Of a stretch of DNA of 64,000 bases, positions 52,998 to 61,187 are shown in pieces. This DNA comes from Burkholderiaceae bacterium (lineage in GTDB: Bacteria > Pseudomonadota > Gammaproteobacteria > Burkholderiales > Burkholderiaceae_C): assembly GCA_024235915.1 (NCBI GenBank), contig JACKLO010000009.1:248001-312000 (forward strand), written 5' to 3'. The notes beneath the pieces were generated by a model. That model did no database searches and was not told the DNA's origin. It saw only the letters and a program-made list of their open reading frames with translations. Within the stretch, counting starts at the first letter, position 1, and every line of letters begins with the position of its first letter. The translations under genes were made by a program, and so were the position numbers.

Positions 52998-54173
52998 TCA
53001 GGCGCTTTCGTACAGGCGGGTCAGCACGAACTCGCGGTGGCCCAGGGCCTCCGCGGCCGTGAGGCGGCCATTGGCCGTGCGCAGCATGCACTCCAGCAGT
53101 TGGTCACCGGCCTGGTCGAGTGTGATGTCACGCTGCAGCAGGCCGGAGCTGTCGACATCGATGTGCTCGCTCATCAGGCGAACCGTGCGCGGGTTGGCGC
53201 AGATCTTGATGACCGGCAGGATGGGGTTGCCGATCACGTTGCCCTGGCCCGTGGGGAAGAAGTGCACCGCGTAGCCGCTGGCGGCGCACAGCGTCACCAT
53301 TTCCGCCGCGGCACTGGACGAGTCCATGAACCACAGGCCCGGGTGCGTGGGCATCTCGGCCTTGTCGATGACCCCATCCACCGTGCACTTCTTGCCGATC
53401 TTCTGGATGTTGCCCAGCGCCTTTTCCTCGATGGTCGTCAGGCCGCCGGCGATGTTGCCCTTGGTGGGCTGGCTGTCCGACAGGTCGCTGGTCTTGTGGC
53501 GGTTCACCACCTCCTGGTAGCGGTCGAACATGAACATGAAGCGCTCGCGCACAGCGTCGCTGGCGCAGCGCGCGGCCACGATGTGCTCACCACCCGTCAG
53601 TTCGGTGGTCTCCCCGAAGCACAGGTAGTTGCCCAGGCCGTGCAACTTGTCGAAGGCGTTGCCCACCGTGGGGTTGGCACCGCAGCCGCTGGTCGTGTCG
53701 CTCTCGCCGCACTTCGTGCTGACCCACAGTTCGTGGATCGGGCAGACCTCGCGCTGCTTCTCGCTGGCCCACTGCACGTATTCACGCGCCACCTTGCTGG
53801 CCTTCATGATGGTGGCGTGGTCGCCATGGCCCTCGATGCCGAAGCCGCTGACCGGCTTGCCGGTAGCGGCGATGCCATCGACGACCTTCTTCGTCCAGCC
53901 GTCCTCGATGCCGATGACCACCACCGCCGCCACGTTGGGGTTGCAGCCGGTGCCGATGAGGGTGCGGAAGTGCAGGTCCAGGTCGGCACCGAACTGCAGG
54001 CGACCATAAGGGTGCGGGATCGCCATGCAGCCCTTGATGTTGTGCGCCACAGCTTCCGCGGCCGCGTTGGACAGGTCGTCCAGCGGCAGGATGATCACGT
54101 GGTTGCGCACGCCCACGCGGCCGTTTTCGCGCCGGTAGCCGAGGAAGGTGGTGTCCTTGGAAACGATGCTCAT
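52998..54173 (-). CDS. suyB: (R)-sulfolactate sulfo-lyase large subunit SuyB (UxaA family)
   Basis: 391 residues. Homologous to the large part of altronate dehydratase: GYRRENGRVGVRNHVIILP at the N-terminus, VSTKCGESDTTSGCGANPTVG in the middle, and MDSSSAAAEMVTLCAASG then FPTGQGNVIGNPILPVIKIC toward the end. SuyB with SuyA splits sulfolactate into pyruvate and sulfite, or in the altronate branch dehydrates sugar acids. The separate small subunit gene and the comC/slcC/TTT neighbours favour SuyAB. The start at 54173 fits the conserved beginning FLGYRRENGRVG. Stop is 19 bases from the convergent LysR gene. Confidence 0.8.
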   Translation of the reverse strand: MSIVSKDTTFLGYRRENGRVGVRNHVIILPLDDLSNAAAEAVAHNIKGCMAIPHPYGRLQFGADLDLHFRTLIGTGCNPNVAAVVVIGIEDGWTKKVVDGIAATGKPVSGFGIEGHGDHATIMKASKVAREYVQWASEKQREVCPIHELWVSTKCGESDTTSGCGANPTVGNAFDKLHGLGNYLCFGETTELTGGEHIVAARCASDAVRERFMFMFDRYQEVVNRHKTSDLSDSQPTKGNIAGGLTTIEEKALGNIQKIGKKCTVDGVIDKAEMPTHPGLWFMDSSSAAAEMVTLCAASGYAVHFFPTGQGNVIGNPILPVIKICANPRTVRLMSEHIDVDSSGLLQRDITLDQAGDQLLECMLRTANGRLTAAEALGHREFVLTRLYESA

Positions 54174-54318
54174 GTCATTCCATTCGTGTGTCGATCGCGG
54201 CACTTGGGCCGCACGAGGCCGATGCGTCAAGCGGACGCCGCGGAACCGGCTCTGCCGGGCCGCTGGCGGCGCCCCCTTTGAGGTGGAGGCGGCCGCAGAC
54301 CGCCTCGGGGATGGGCCA

Positions 54319-54600
54319 TCACCAGCGCTTGGTCTTGATGTTGTGCACGTGGGCGTGCTCGCCGGCCTGTATGGGCTTGACGACCTTGCCCATGTCGATG
54401 CCGTACTTGATCACGGTGTCGCCCACCGCCATGTCCTTGAGCGCCACCTTGTGGCCGATCGGGATGTCCTGGCGGGCCTGCACGTCGATCATGCGGTCCT
54501 CGTCCATGATCCAGCCCTTGAGCGCCATGCCGGCACTCACGCCTTCCACCACCACGACCGCCACGCTGTCCTGGGCGTCGTGCAACACGAAGTGAATCAT
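54319..54600 (-). CDS. suyA: (R)-sulfolactate sulfo-lyase small subunit SuyA
   Basis: 93 residues with a SAF-type beta fold. The segment DIPIGHKVALKDMAVGDTVIKYG and the terminal HVHNIKTKRW are the conserved features of SuyA and the altronate dehydratase N-terminal part. Start at 54600 has a GGAGAGAG ribosome site. 145 bases separate it from suyB. Upstream is a perfect 20 bp palindrome and the divergent UTRA regulator, so this is the promoter-proximal gene of the suyAB unit. Confidence 0.82.
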   Translation of the reverse strand: MIHFVLHDAQDSVAVVVVEGVSAGMALKGWIMDEDRMIDVQARQDIPIGHKVALKDMAVGDTVIKYGIDMGKVVKPIQAGEHAHVHNIKTKRW

Positions 54601-54678
54601 CGGGGTCTCTCTCCTGACGTCGGGCACAGCACGCACCCGCTGCGCCGCATGCTGGAGATCCTCGTCCGCATCGTCAAT

Positions 54679-54698
54679 CAAGTCATCTAGATGACTTG
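54679..54698. promoter_or_regulatory. Perfect 20 bp palindrome, predicted operator of the suyR/suyA divergent promoters
   Basis: CAAGTCATCTAGATGACTTG, ten perfect base pairs around the centre, 79 bases upstream of suyA and 34 before the suyR ATG. GntR/HutC-type regulators typically bind such dyads in divergent intergenic regions. Confidence 0.85.
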
Positions 54699-54731
54699 GA
54701 GAAACCTCGGGTAAGTCCCAAAATCGCGGCC

Positions 54732-55505
54732 ATGCCCAGCGCCCAGGCCGGCAGCGCCGCCATCCCTTTCCAGCCGGTCTCGCCCGAGACCGGCGTGCCG
54801 CTGTACCGTGCCGTCAAACGCGCGCTGATGGCCGCCATCGAGGATGGCCGCCTGCCACCCGGCAGCGCCCTGCCCACCGAAGCCCCGCTGGCCGCGGCCT
54901 TCGGCGTGGCGGTCGGCACGCTGCGGCAAGCCGTGGGCGAACTGGTGGCCGAACACCTGCTGTGGCGGCGCCAGGGCCGCGGCACCTTCGTGGCCGAACA
55001 CAGCCCCGAACGCTTCCTGTTCCAGTTCTTCCACGTGGAGGGTGCCGATGGCCGCCGTGAGGCCCCGGTCGTGGAGACGCTGAGTTGCGATCGCGGCCGC
55101 CTGAACGAGGACGCTGCCGAGGCTCTGGGCGGGCGCGCCGGCGACCCCGCCTGGCACATTGAGAACCGCCTGCTGCTGCAGGGTCAGGCGGTGGTGCACG
55201 ACCGCATCCAGTTGCCTGCGACGTTGGTGCGTGGCCTGACCGAGAAGCGCTTCCGTGAGCGCCCGGGCACCATCTACCGCTTCTACCAGGACCAGTTCGG
55301 CATCGCCGTGCTGAGCGCACGCGAACGCGTGCGCGCCGTGCCGGCCAGCCTGGACGTGGCGCGCGCACTCGGCGTCGCCCGCGGCACGCCGGTGCTGGAG
55401 GTGCGACGCACGGCCCTGAGTTTCGGCGAGCGGCCGGTGGAGTACCGGGTCTCGACCATCGTCACCGGCGCCCACGAATACGTGCAAACCCTGAACCGGG
55501 CCTGA
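54732..55505 (+). CDS. suyR: GntR-family regulator with UTRA domain (SuyR-like)
   Basis: 257 residues. N-terminal winged helix VPLYRAVKRALMAAIEDGRL ... LPTEAPLAAAFGVAVGTLRQAVGELVAEHLLWRRQGRGTFVAEH is classic GntR. The C-terminal UTRA domain (residues 90-250) binds effectors and contains RFYQDQFGIAVLSARERVRAVPA. ATG at 54732 chosen; an upstream TTG at 54696 overlaps the operator palindrome. In described sulfolactate clusters a regulator called SuyR sits near suyAB, so the name follows context. Likely represses suyA and itself through the adjacent 20 bp palindrome. Confidence 0.85.
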   Translation: MPSAQAGSAAIPFQPVSPETGVPLYRAVKRALMAAIEDGRLPPGSALPTEAPLAAAFGVAVGTLRQAVGELVAEHLLWRRQGRGTFVAEHSPERFLFQFFHVEGADGRREAPVVETLSCDRGRLNEDAAEALGGRAGDPAWHIENRLLLQGQAVVHDRIQLPATLVRGLTEKRFRERPGTIYRFYQDQFGIAVLSARERVRAVPASLDVARALGVARGTPVLEVRRTALSFGERPVEYRVSTIVTGAHEYVQTLNRA

Positions 55506-55524
55506 TCCAGCGTAAGCTCCCGGC

Positions 55525-56415
55525 ATGGACGACAAACTCGCCGAACTGCACGCGCGCAACTTCCCCAGTGCGCAGGACGAAGCCCTGGCGCTCAAGCCGG
55601 TGGACCGCTACGCGGGGCCGGAAAGCGCCTACCGCCTGGCCTTCACCGACGAGGCTTTCCTGCTGCGCGAGGAACTGCGGCCGGTTCGCATGCAGCTGGA
55701 GCTGCTGAAGCCGGAAATGGTGCTGCAGGAGCGCGGGGTGACCTCCACCATCGTGATGTTCGGCAGCGCACGCATCCCGGCGCCGGAAGACGCGAAGGCG
55801 GCGCTGCAGCGCGCCGAGGCGGGCGGCGATGCGGCCGAGATCGCGCGGGCACGGCGCGCCGTGGACATGAGCCGCTACTACGACGAAGCCCGTCGCTTCG
55901 CCGCGATGGTGACCGAGCGCACGGCCAACCACGACACGCCCGTGCTCGTCGTCACCGGCGGCGGGCCCGGCATCATGGAGGCCGGCAACCGGGGGGCGTT
56001 CGAGGTCGGTGGCCAGAGCATCGGGCTGAACATCGTGCTGCCGCACGAGCAGGCGCCCAACCCGTACATCACGCCGGAACTGTGTTTCCAGTTCCACTAC
56101 TTCGCGCTGCGCAAGATGCACTTCCTGATGCGCAGCATCGGCCTGGTGTGCTTCCCGGGCGGCTTCGGCACCATGGACGAGCTGTTCGAGGTGCTGACGC
56201 TGCAGCAGACCGGCAAGGTGCGCCGCCGCCCGGTGGTGCTGGTGGGCCGAGAGTTCTGGTCGCGCCTGGTGGACTTCGAATGGCTGGTCGAGACCGGCAT
56301 GATCTCCCCGGGCGACGAGCGGCTCTTCCACCTGGTCGACACCGCCGACGAGGCCTGGGAGATCCTCTGCGGGCACTACGGCTTTGGCGGCGCCGGCAGC
56401 GCTCAGAGCAACTGA
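55525..56415 (+). CDS. LOG-family protein (TIGR00730, nucleotide phosphoribohydrolase type)
   Basis: 296 residues. The core carries VVTGGGPGIMEAGNRGAFEVGG and PGGFGTMDELFEVLTLQQTGK, the signature of LOG/lysine decarboxylase-like proteins, which hydrolyse cytokinin riboside monophosphates or nucleotides (PpnN-like). The PGGxGTxxE motif is complete. The N-terminal 80 residues are an extra region seen in longer bacterial LOGs. It starts 19 bases after suyR and could be co-transcribed by proximity, but is functionally unrelated. The stop overlaps the convergent pseudouridine synthase gene. Confidence 0.92.
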   Translation: MDDKLAELHARNFPSAQDEALALKPVDRYAGPESAYRLAFTDEAFLLREELRPVRMQLELLKPEMVLQERGVTSTIVMFGSARIPAPEDAKAALQRAEAGGDAAEIARARRAVDMSRYYDEARRFAAMVTERTANHDTPVLVVTGGGPGIMEAGNRGAFEVGGQSIGLNIVLPHEQAPNPYITPELCFQFHYFALRKMHFLMRSIGLVCFPGGFGTMDELFEVLTLQQTGKVRRRPVVLVGREFWSRLVDFEWLVETGMISPGDERLFHLVDTADEAWEILCGHYGFGGAGSAQSN

Positions 56416-57404
56416 TCCCCCTGCAGCGCCTGCAGCTGCAGGCGGCTGGTGAAACAGCGGCGCTGCCCGGTCACGGGGTCGTCGAAGGCGAGCTCACGCG
56501 CCAGCAGTTGCAGCGGCTGGCGGTAGTCGGGGCCGGCCAATGGGTCCTCGGGCGGCAGCAGCCGGGGGTAGATCCGGTCGCCGTCGATGGGCAGGCCGAG
56601 TGCGGCCATGTGGGCACGCAGCTGATGCTTGCGGCCGGTGAGCGGAAGCAGCCGGTAGTGCGCACGCGGCCCCGGCCGGTCGTGCGCAAGCGCCCCAGTC
56701 TCATGGCCGTCGCCCTCACCGAAACCGCCCCAAGGCAGGCGCCGCAGCAACTCTACCCGGGTCTCGGCATTGGCCTCACCGGCCACCTCCTGCATCTGCA
56801 TGAAGGCCTCGCCCGCGCGTTCGACCAGCCGGCTGCGTCGGAGCACGGGCCAGTCCATGTCGGCACGCCAGGGCGCAACCGCCTCGTAGACCTTGTGCAC
56901 CCGGCGGTGCAGGAACAGCTCGTGGTACGGCCGGCGCCCGCCCGGCTGCACGGTGAACAGCAGCACGCCGGCGGTCTCGCGGTCGAGCCGGTGCAGCGGC
57001 ACCAGGGTGTCGATGCCGAGCGCGCGCTTCAGGCGCACCAGGACCGTCTCCTGTAGGTAGCGCCCCCCCGGCGTGACGGGCAGGAAGTGCGGCTTGTCCA
57101 CCGCCACCAGGTGCTCGCACTGGTGCAGCACGGCGATCTCGAAGGGCACGCGCGGCTCCGGCGGCAGGGCCCGCCAGTACCAGGCCACCTGGCCAGGCGT
57201 GCAGGGGCTGTCGGCGCGCAGCGGCTGCCCATTCACATCCAGCACGTCGCCACGCGCCAGGCGCCCGGGCCAGTCCGGGGCCGCCGGCAGGCGCTGCGGC
57301 AGGAACGCGCCCCAGGTGCGCCAGGGGCCGGGCGTGGCCGCGACGCGGCTGGCGCCGACCCCGTCGCGGGCCGGCGGCCGCCAGGCCGGGCGCGGACGGG
57401 CCAT
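56403..57404 (-). CDS. RluA-family RNA pseudouridine synthase
   Basis: 333 residues. The catalytic motif is PLHRLDRETAGVLLFT with the Asp nucleophile (HRLDRxTxG), preceded by DKPHFLPVTPGG and followed by PLTGRKHQLRAHMAALGLPI. It converts uridine to pseudouridine in rRNA or tRNA; which site cannot be read. An N-terminal region of about 80 residues (PGPWRTWGAFLPQRLP ... DVLDVNGQPL) resembles the non-S4 N-terminus of the RluA/TruC-like group. It lies seven bases after the trhO stop, so they form an operon. Confidence 0.92.
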   Translation of the reverse strand: MARPRPAWRPPARDGVGASRVAATPGPWRTWGAFLPQRLPAAPDWPGRLARGDVLDVNGQPLRADSPCTPGQVAWYWRALPPEPRVPFEIAVLHQCEHLVAVDKPHFLPVTPGGRYLQETVLVRLKRALGIDTLVPLHRLDRETAGVLLFTVQPGGRRPYHELFLHRRVHKVYEAVAPWRADMDWPVLRRSRLVERAGEAFMQMQEVAGEANAETRVELLRRLPWGGFGEGDGHETGALAHDRPGPRAHYRLLPLTGRKHQLRAHMAALGLPIDGDRIYPRLLPPEDPLAGPDYRQPLQLLARELAFDDPVTGQRRCFTSRLQLQALQGDQLL

Positions 57405-57411
57405 GCCCCGG

Positions 57412-58263
57412 TCAGTCCCCGAAACGGTCGAGGCGCTGCGCGCGCTCCAGCCGCCAGCGCTCCTCCGGGCGATCGGCGTCGAAGACGGCCTCGGCGGTGG
57501 TGGCCGTCTCCTGCAGGCGCACGTCGAGCGCTACCCGGCTGTCGAAGACGAAACACTCGCCCTGCCAGTCGCGTTCGGCATCGGGCAATTGCTGGAAGTA
57601 GTTCAGCACCCCGCCCTGCAGCTGGTAGACCTCCAGGCCCAGGCTGCGCATCCAGGGTGCGGTCTTGTCGCAGCGCACGCCCCCGGTGCAGTACATGGCC
57701 ACCGGCCGGCCGGCGGTGCGCCAGGTCTCGGCGTGGTCGAGCACGTGCTGCACGAAGCTGCTGAAGCGGTGCACCCCAGGGTCCACCGCGCCGCGGAAGT
57801 GGCCCAGCCGGAATTCGAAGTGGTTGCGGTTGTCGAGCAGCACCACGTCGTCGCGGGCCAGCAACGCCCGCCAGTCGGCGGGCGACAGGTGGCTGTCGTC
57901 GGCCTCGTCGGGCGGCGGCAGGGGCTCGGCCGGCGCGGGCAGGCCGAGGGCCACGATCTCCGGCCGCACCTTGACCTTCAGGCGCGCAAAGGGGGCCGTG
58001 CGACAGGCGCTGCGCTTGAACACCAGGCCGGCGAGCGCGCCGCCCAGCACGTGGGGCCGCTGCAAGGCCTGCTCGAAGGCGTCCAGGGCGTCCGGCGAGC
58101 CGCTGACGGCGCCGTTCAGCCCTTCGGGCGCGACCAGGATGGCACCGAACAGGCCCTGGGCCAGCGTGCGCAGCGTGTCCGCGGCCGCGTGCGGATCGGT
58201 CAGTGGAGTGAAGCGGTAGAAGGCGCTGTGCTGCAGCGCCGAGGCGGGCGGGGCGTCGTCCAT
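57412..58263 (-). CDS. trhO: tRNA uridine(34) hydroxylase TrhO (rhodanese family, YceA)
   Basis: 283 residues. The N-terminal acylphosphatase-like region (FYRFTPLTDPHAAADTLRTL ... VAPEGLNGAVSG) precedes a rhodanese domain with the catalytic loop YCTGGVRCDKTAPWM. TrhO makes 5-hydroxyuridine at position 34 of tRNAs. ATG at 58263 is set by the conserved N-terminus; the longer frame upstream overlaps the LacI-type gene region. Forms a two-gene RNA-modification operon with the pseudouridine synthase. Confidence 0.93.
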   Translation of the reverse strand: MDDAPPASALQHSAFYRFTPLTDPHAAADTLRTLAQGLFGAILVAPEGLNGAVSGSPDALDAFEQALQRPHVLGGALAGLVFKRSACRTAPFARLKVKVRPEIVALGLPAPAEPLPPPDEADDSHLSPADWRALLARDDVVLLDNRNHFEFRLGHFRGAVDPGVHRFSSFVQHVLDHAETWRTAGRPVAMYCTGGVRCDKTAPWMRSLGLEVYQLQGGVLNYFQQLPDAERDWQGECFVFDSRVALDVRLQETATTAEAVFDADRPEERWRLERAQRLDRFGD

Positions 58264-58313
58264 GGGCGTGATTGTCGCGCCCAGGCTGCGCGCGGCCGGC
58301 CACACACCTTTCC

Positions 58314-59381
58314 TCAGCTGCTGCCGCGCTGCACCAGCGGACAGTCCACCACCACGCGCCGCGGCGCGGCCCCGTGGCCCGGTTCGGCCAGCAACAGCGC
58401 AGCGGCGCGCTCGCCGATCTCGCGCCGTGGCGGCGCCAGCGTGGTCAGCCCCGGCGCCAGATGGGCGGCCAACTCGAAGTCGCCGAAGCCGAGCAGGGCC
58501 AGATCGTCGGGCACGCGCAGGCCCAGCGCCTGCGCCCCGAGCAGGGCGCCGCAGGCCAGGTGGTCGTTGGCCAGCGCGCAAGCCGTTGGCGGGTTCGCCG
58601 CTTCCCGCAGCAGACCGGGCACCGCGCGGCCGGCACTGATCGGTTCTCCGGCCGGGGCCGTCAGGCGCAGCACCTCGGCACCGGCCGCCTGGGCGGCGGT
58701 CACGAAGCCATCACCCCGCTCCCGAGCGCGGTCGTCGCCGGCCACGGCGCTGTCCACATAGGCCAGGCGTTGGTGGCCGCGCGCCAGCAGGTGCTCGGCC
58801 ATGCGCCGCCCGGCCGCCCGGTGGCTGAAGCCGACCTGCGCGAAGCCGTCGTGGCGCCGCGCGTGCAGGTCCCACATCTCCACCACCGCGCAGCCACCAG
58901 CCTGCGCCTCGCGCAGCAGCCTCAACGCACCGGTGGTGTGGTGGCGCCCGGTGACCACCAACGCGCGTGGCGCCCAGCCCAGCAGCGCACGAATCTGCGC
59001 CTCCTCGCGCTCGAGGCTGTAGCCGGTGGCGGCCACCAGCAGTTCCAGTCCCGCGGCCTCCAGCTTGCGCGAGAGACCCTGCAGGGTCTCCGCGAAGATC
59101 GAGTGCGCCAGGTTGGGCACCAAGGCGGCCACGACGCTGCCACGCCCGCTGGCCAGCACGCCGGCCTGCTTGTTGGGCACGTAGCCGGTGGCCGACAGTG
59201 CCGCCTGGATGGCGTCTGCCGTGGCCGGCGCCACCACACCGGGCTGCCGCAGGTAGCGCGACACGGTGATGGCCGTGACACCCGCGGCCGCGGCCACGTC
59301 ACGCAAGGTCACGCGGCCGTGGCCGCGGCGCTGCCGCGGTGCAGCATCGTGGTCGGGGGGTGTGGCGGGGGCGAAGGGCAC
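58314..59381 (-). CDS. LacI-family regulator, gluconate repressor (GntR) type
   Basis: 355 residues from a GTG at 59381 with an AGAGGA ribosome site. HTH: VTLRDVAAAAGVTAITVSRYLRQPG; hinge and sugar-binding domain follow (GSVVAALVPNLAHSIFAETL). This is the GntR/IdnR branch of LacI regulators, which respond to gluconate or related sugar acids. Divergent from the dehydratase operon. The operator ATGTTA-CCGC-TAACAT at 59419-59434 closely resembles the known gluconate operator, so it probably represses that operon. Confidence 0.9.
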   Translation of the reverse strand: MPFAPATPPDHDAAPRQRRGHGRVTLRDVAAAAGVTAITVSRYLRQPGVVAPATADAIQAALSATGYVPNKQAGVLASGRGSVVAALVPNLAHSIFAETLQGLSRKLEAAGLELLVAATGYSLEREEAQIRALLGWAPRALVVTGRHHTTGALRLLREAQAGGCAVVEMWDLHARRHDGFAQVGFSHRAAGRRMAEHLLARGHQRLAYVDSAVAGDDRARERGDGFVTAAQAAGAEVLRLTAPAGEPISAGRAVPGLLREAANPPTACALANDHLACGALLGAQALGLRVPDDLALLGFGDFELAAHLAPGLTTLAPPRREIGERAAALLLAEPGHGAAPRRVVVDCPLVQRGSS

Positions 59382-59418
59382 GGGTTTGTCCTCTGGCGGC
59401 GGGCTTCGTCTCGGACTA

Positions 59419-59434
59419 ATGTTACCGCTAACAT
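59419..59434. promoter_or_regulatory. Gluconate-type LacI-family operator overlapping the dehydratase start codon
   Basis: ATGTTA-CCGC-TAACAT with perfect 6 bp arms. Resembles E. coli GntR sites (ATGTTACC-type). The last two bases are the first two of the ATG at 59433. Repressor bound here would sit on the translation start region. Confidence 0.8.
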
Positions 59435-61187
59435 GTCGGACGACACCCCGGATTTTCCCCCGCTGCGCAGCCGGCGCTGGTTCGCCGACGCCGGCATGCG
59501 CGGCTTCGCCCACCGCCAGCGCATGCAGCAGCAGGGCCTGCGCCGGCAGGACGTGCTGACGCGGCCGTGCATCGCCATCGTCAACACCTGGAGCGAGCTT
59601 TCGCCCTGCCACGCCCACCTGCGCGAGCGGGCGGAGAGCGTCCGCCGCGGCATCCTGATGGCCGGCGGCACACCTTTCGAGCTGCCGGCGCTGAGCCTGG
59701 GCGAGGTCATCGTCAAGCCGACGACGATGCTCTATCGCAACCTGCTGGCGCTGGAGGTCGAGGAACTGCTGCGCTCGCACCCGGTGGACGGCGTGGTGCT
59801 GCTGGCCGGCTGCGACAAGACGACACCGGCCACGGTGATGGGCGCCCTCAGCGCCGGGCTGCCGACGATCTTCGTCGCCGCCGGGCCGATGCTCAACGAC
59901 CGCCACCTGCGCCGCACACCGCAGGGCTGCGAGGCGCGCACCGTGGGCGCCGGCACACACACGCGGCTGTTCTGGGACGAGCACCAGGCCGGCCGCATCG
60001 ACGCCGCCGAGTGGATCGCACTGGAAGCACGCATGACGCGCAGCCCCGGCACCTGCAACACCATGGGCACGGCCAGCACGATGACGGCCATCGTCGAGGC
60101 CCTGGGCCTGGCGCTGCCCGGCAGCACCGCGGTGCCGGCGATGGACGCCCAGCACGTGCGCAACGCCACCACGGCCGGCGAACGCATCGTGGCCATGGTG
60201 CGCGAGGGGCTGACGCCGCAGCGCCTGCTCACCCGCGGTGCTTTCCTCAACGCGGCCACGGTGCAGATGGCGCTCGGCGGCAGCACCAACGCCGCCATCC
60301 ACATCATCGCGATGGCCGGCCGCGCTGGCGTGGACCTGTCGCTCGATGACCTGGACCGTCTTGGCCGCGAGGTGCCGGTGCTGGCCAACCTCTTCCCCAG
60401 CGGCGACCGGCTGATGGAGGACTTCCACTACGCCGGCGGCCTGCCGGCGCTGATGCAGCGTCTGCGCGACCAGCTGTCGCTGGAGGAGATGACGGTCAGC
60501 GGTCAGACGCTGGGCCGGAACCTCGACGGCCGGGAGGTGCTGGACGACGAGATCATCCGCCCGCTGGACCGCCCCGTGAGCGCCAGCGGTGCCCTGGCCG
60601 TGCTGCGCGGCAACCTCTGCCCCGGCGGGGCGGTGATGAAACCCGCCGCCGCCAGCCCGCGCTACTTCCGCCACCGCGGCCGCGCCATCGTCTTCGACGG
60701 CCCGGCCGACATGATGGCGCGCATCCACGACCCCGACCTGCCGGTGGACGAGGACAGCGTGCTCGTGCTGCGCGGCGGCGGCCCGGTGGGCGCGCCCGGC
60801 ATGCCGGAATGGGGCAACCTGCCGATCCCGAAGAAGCTGCTGGACCGCGGCGTGCGAGACCTGCTGCGCCTGAGCGACGCGCGCATGAGCGGCACCCACT
60901 ACGGCAGCTGCGTGCTGCACGTCAGCCCCGAAAGCGCCATCGGTGGTCCGCTGGCCCTGGTGCAGGACGGCGATGAGATCGCCCTGGACCTGGAGGCGCG
61001 CACGCTGACGCTGTGTGTGGACGAGGCCGAGCTGGCACGCCGCCGCGCTGCCTGGACACCGCCGCCACCCCGTTACGCCCGCGGCTTCACCCGCCTGTAC
61101 CAGCAGCACGTGACGCAGGCCCATGAGGGCTGCGACTTCGATTTCCTGATGGGCACGGCGCCCACGCCCGAACCAGACATCTTCTGA
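59433..61187 (+). CDS. IlvD/Edd-family sugar-acid dehydratase (L-arabinonate dehydratase type)
   Basis: 584 residues. Iron-sulfur cysteines at Cys59 (SELSPCHAH), Cys127 (LAGCDKTTPA, with Lys129 next to it) and Cys208 (SPGTCNTMGTAS) correspond to the cluster ligands of L-arabinonate dehydratase, where I recall Cys59, Cys127, Cys200 and Lys129. The sequence GTHYGSCVLHVSPES near the end is typical of the AraD branch. It dehydrates an aldonic acid to a 2-keto-3-deoxy acid. ATG at 59433 is the only start before the conserved RRWFAD block. No ribosome site is visible, since the operator occupies that position. Overlaps the aldolase start. Confidence 0.9.
   Translation: MSDDTPDFPPLRSRRWFADAGMRGFAHRQRMQQQGLRRQDVLTRPCIAIVNTWSELSPCHAHLRERAESVRRGILMAGGTPFELPALSLGEVIVKPTTMLYRNLLALEVEELLRSHPVDGVVLLAGCDKTTPATVMGALSAGLPTIFVAAGPMLNDRHLRRTPQGCEARTVGAGTHTRLFWDEHQAGRIDAAEWIALEARMTRSPGTCNTMGTASTMTAIVEALGLALPGSTAVPAMDAQHVRNATTAGERIVAMVREGLTPQRLLTRGAFLNAATVQMALGGSTNAAIHIIAMAGRAGVDLSLDDLDRLGREVPVLANLFPSGDRLMEDFHYAGGLPALMQRLRDQLSLEEMTVSGQTLGRNLDGREVLDDEIIRPLDRPVSASGALAVLRGNLCPGGAVMKPAAASPRYFRHRGRAIVFDGPADMMARIHDPDLPVDEDSVLVLRGGGPVGAPGMPEWGNLPIPKKLLDRGVRDLLRLSDARMSGTHYGSCVLHVSPESAIGGPLALVQDGDEIALDLEARTLTLCVDEAELARRRAAWTPPPPRYARGFTRLYQQHVTQAHEGCDFDFLMGTAPTPEPDIF

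Noticed and set aside
53962..53969. A further GTGCGGAA copy in suyB
   Set aside because: Single isolated copy in coding sequence outside the element; one or a few are expected by chance in GC-rich DNA of this length.
54696..54731. TTG start extending the suyR regulator by 12 residues
   Set aside because: It begins inside the 20 bp operator palindrome and adds a non-conserved leader; the ATG at 54732 is preferable.
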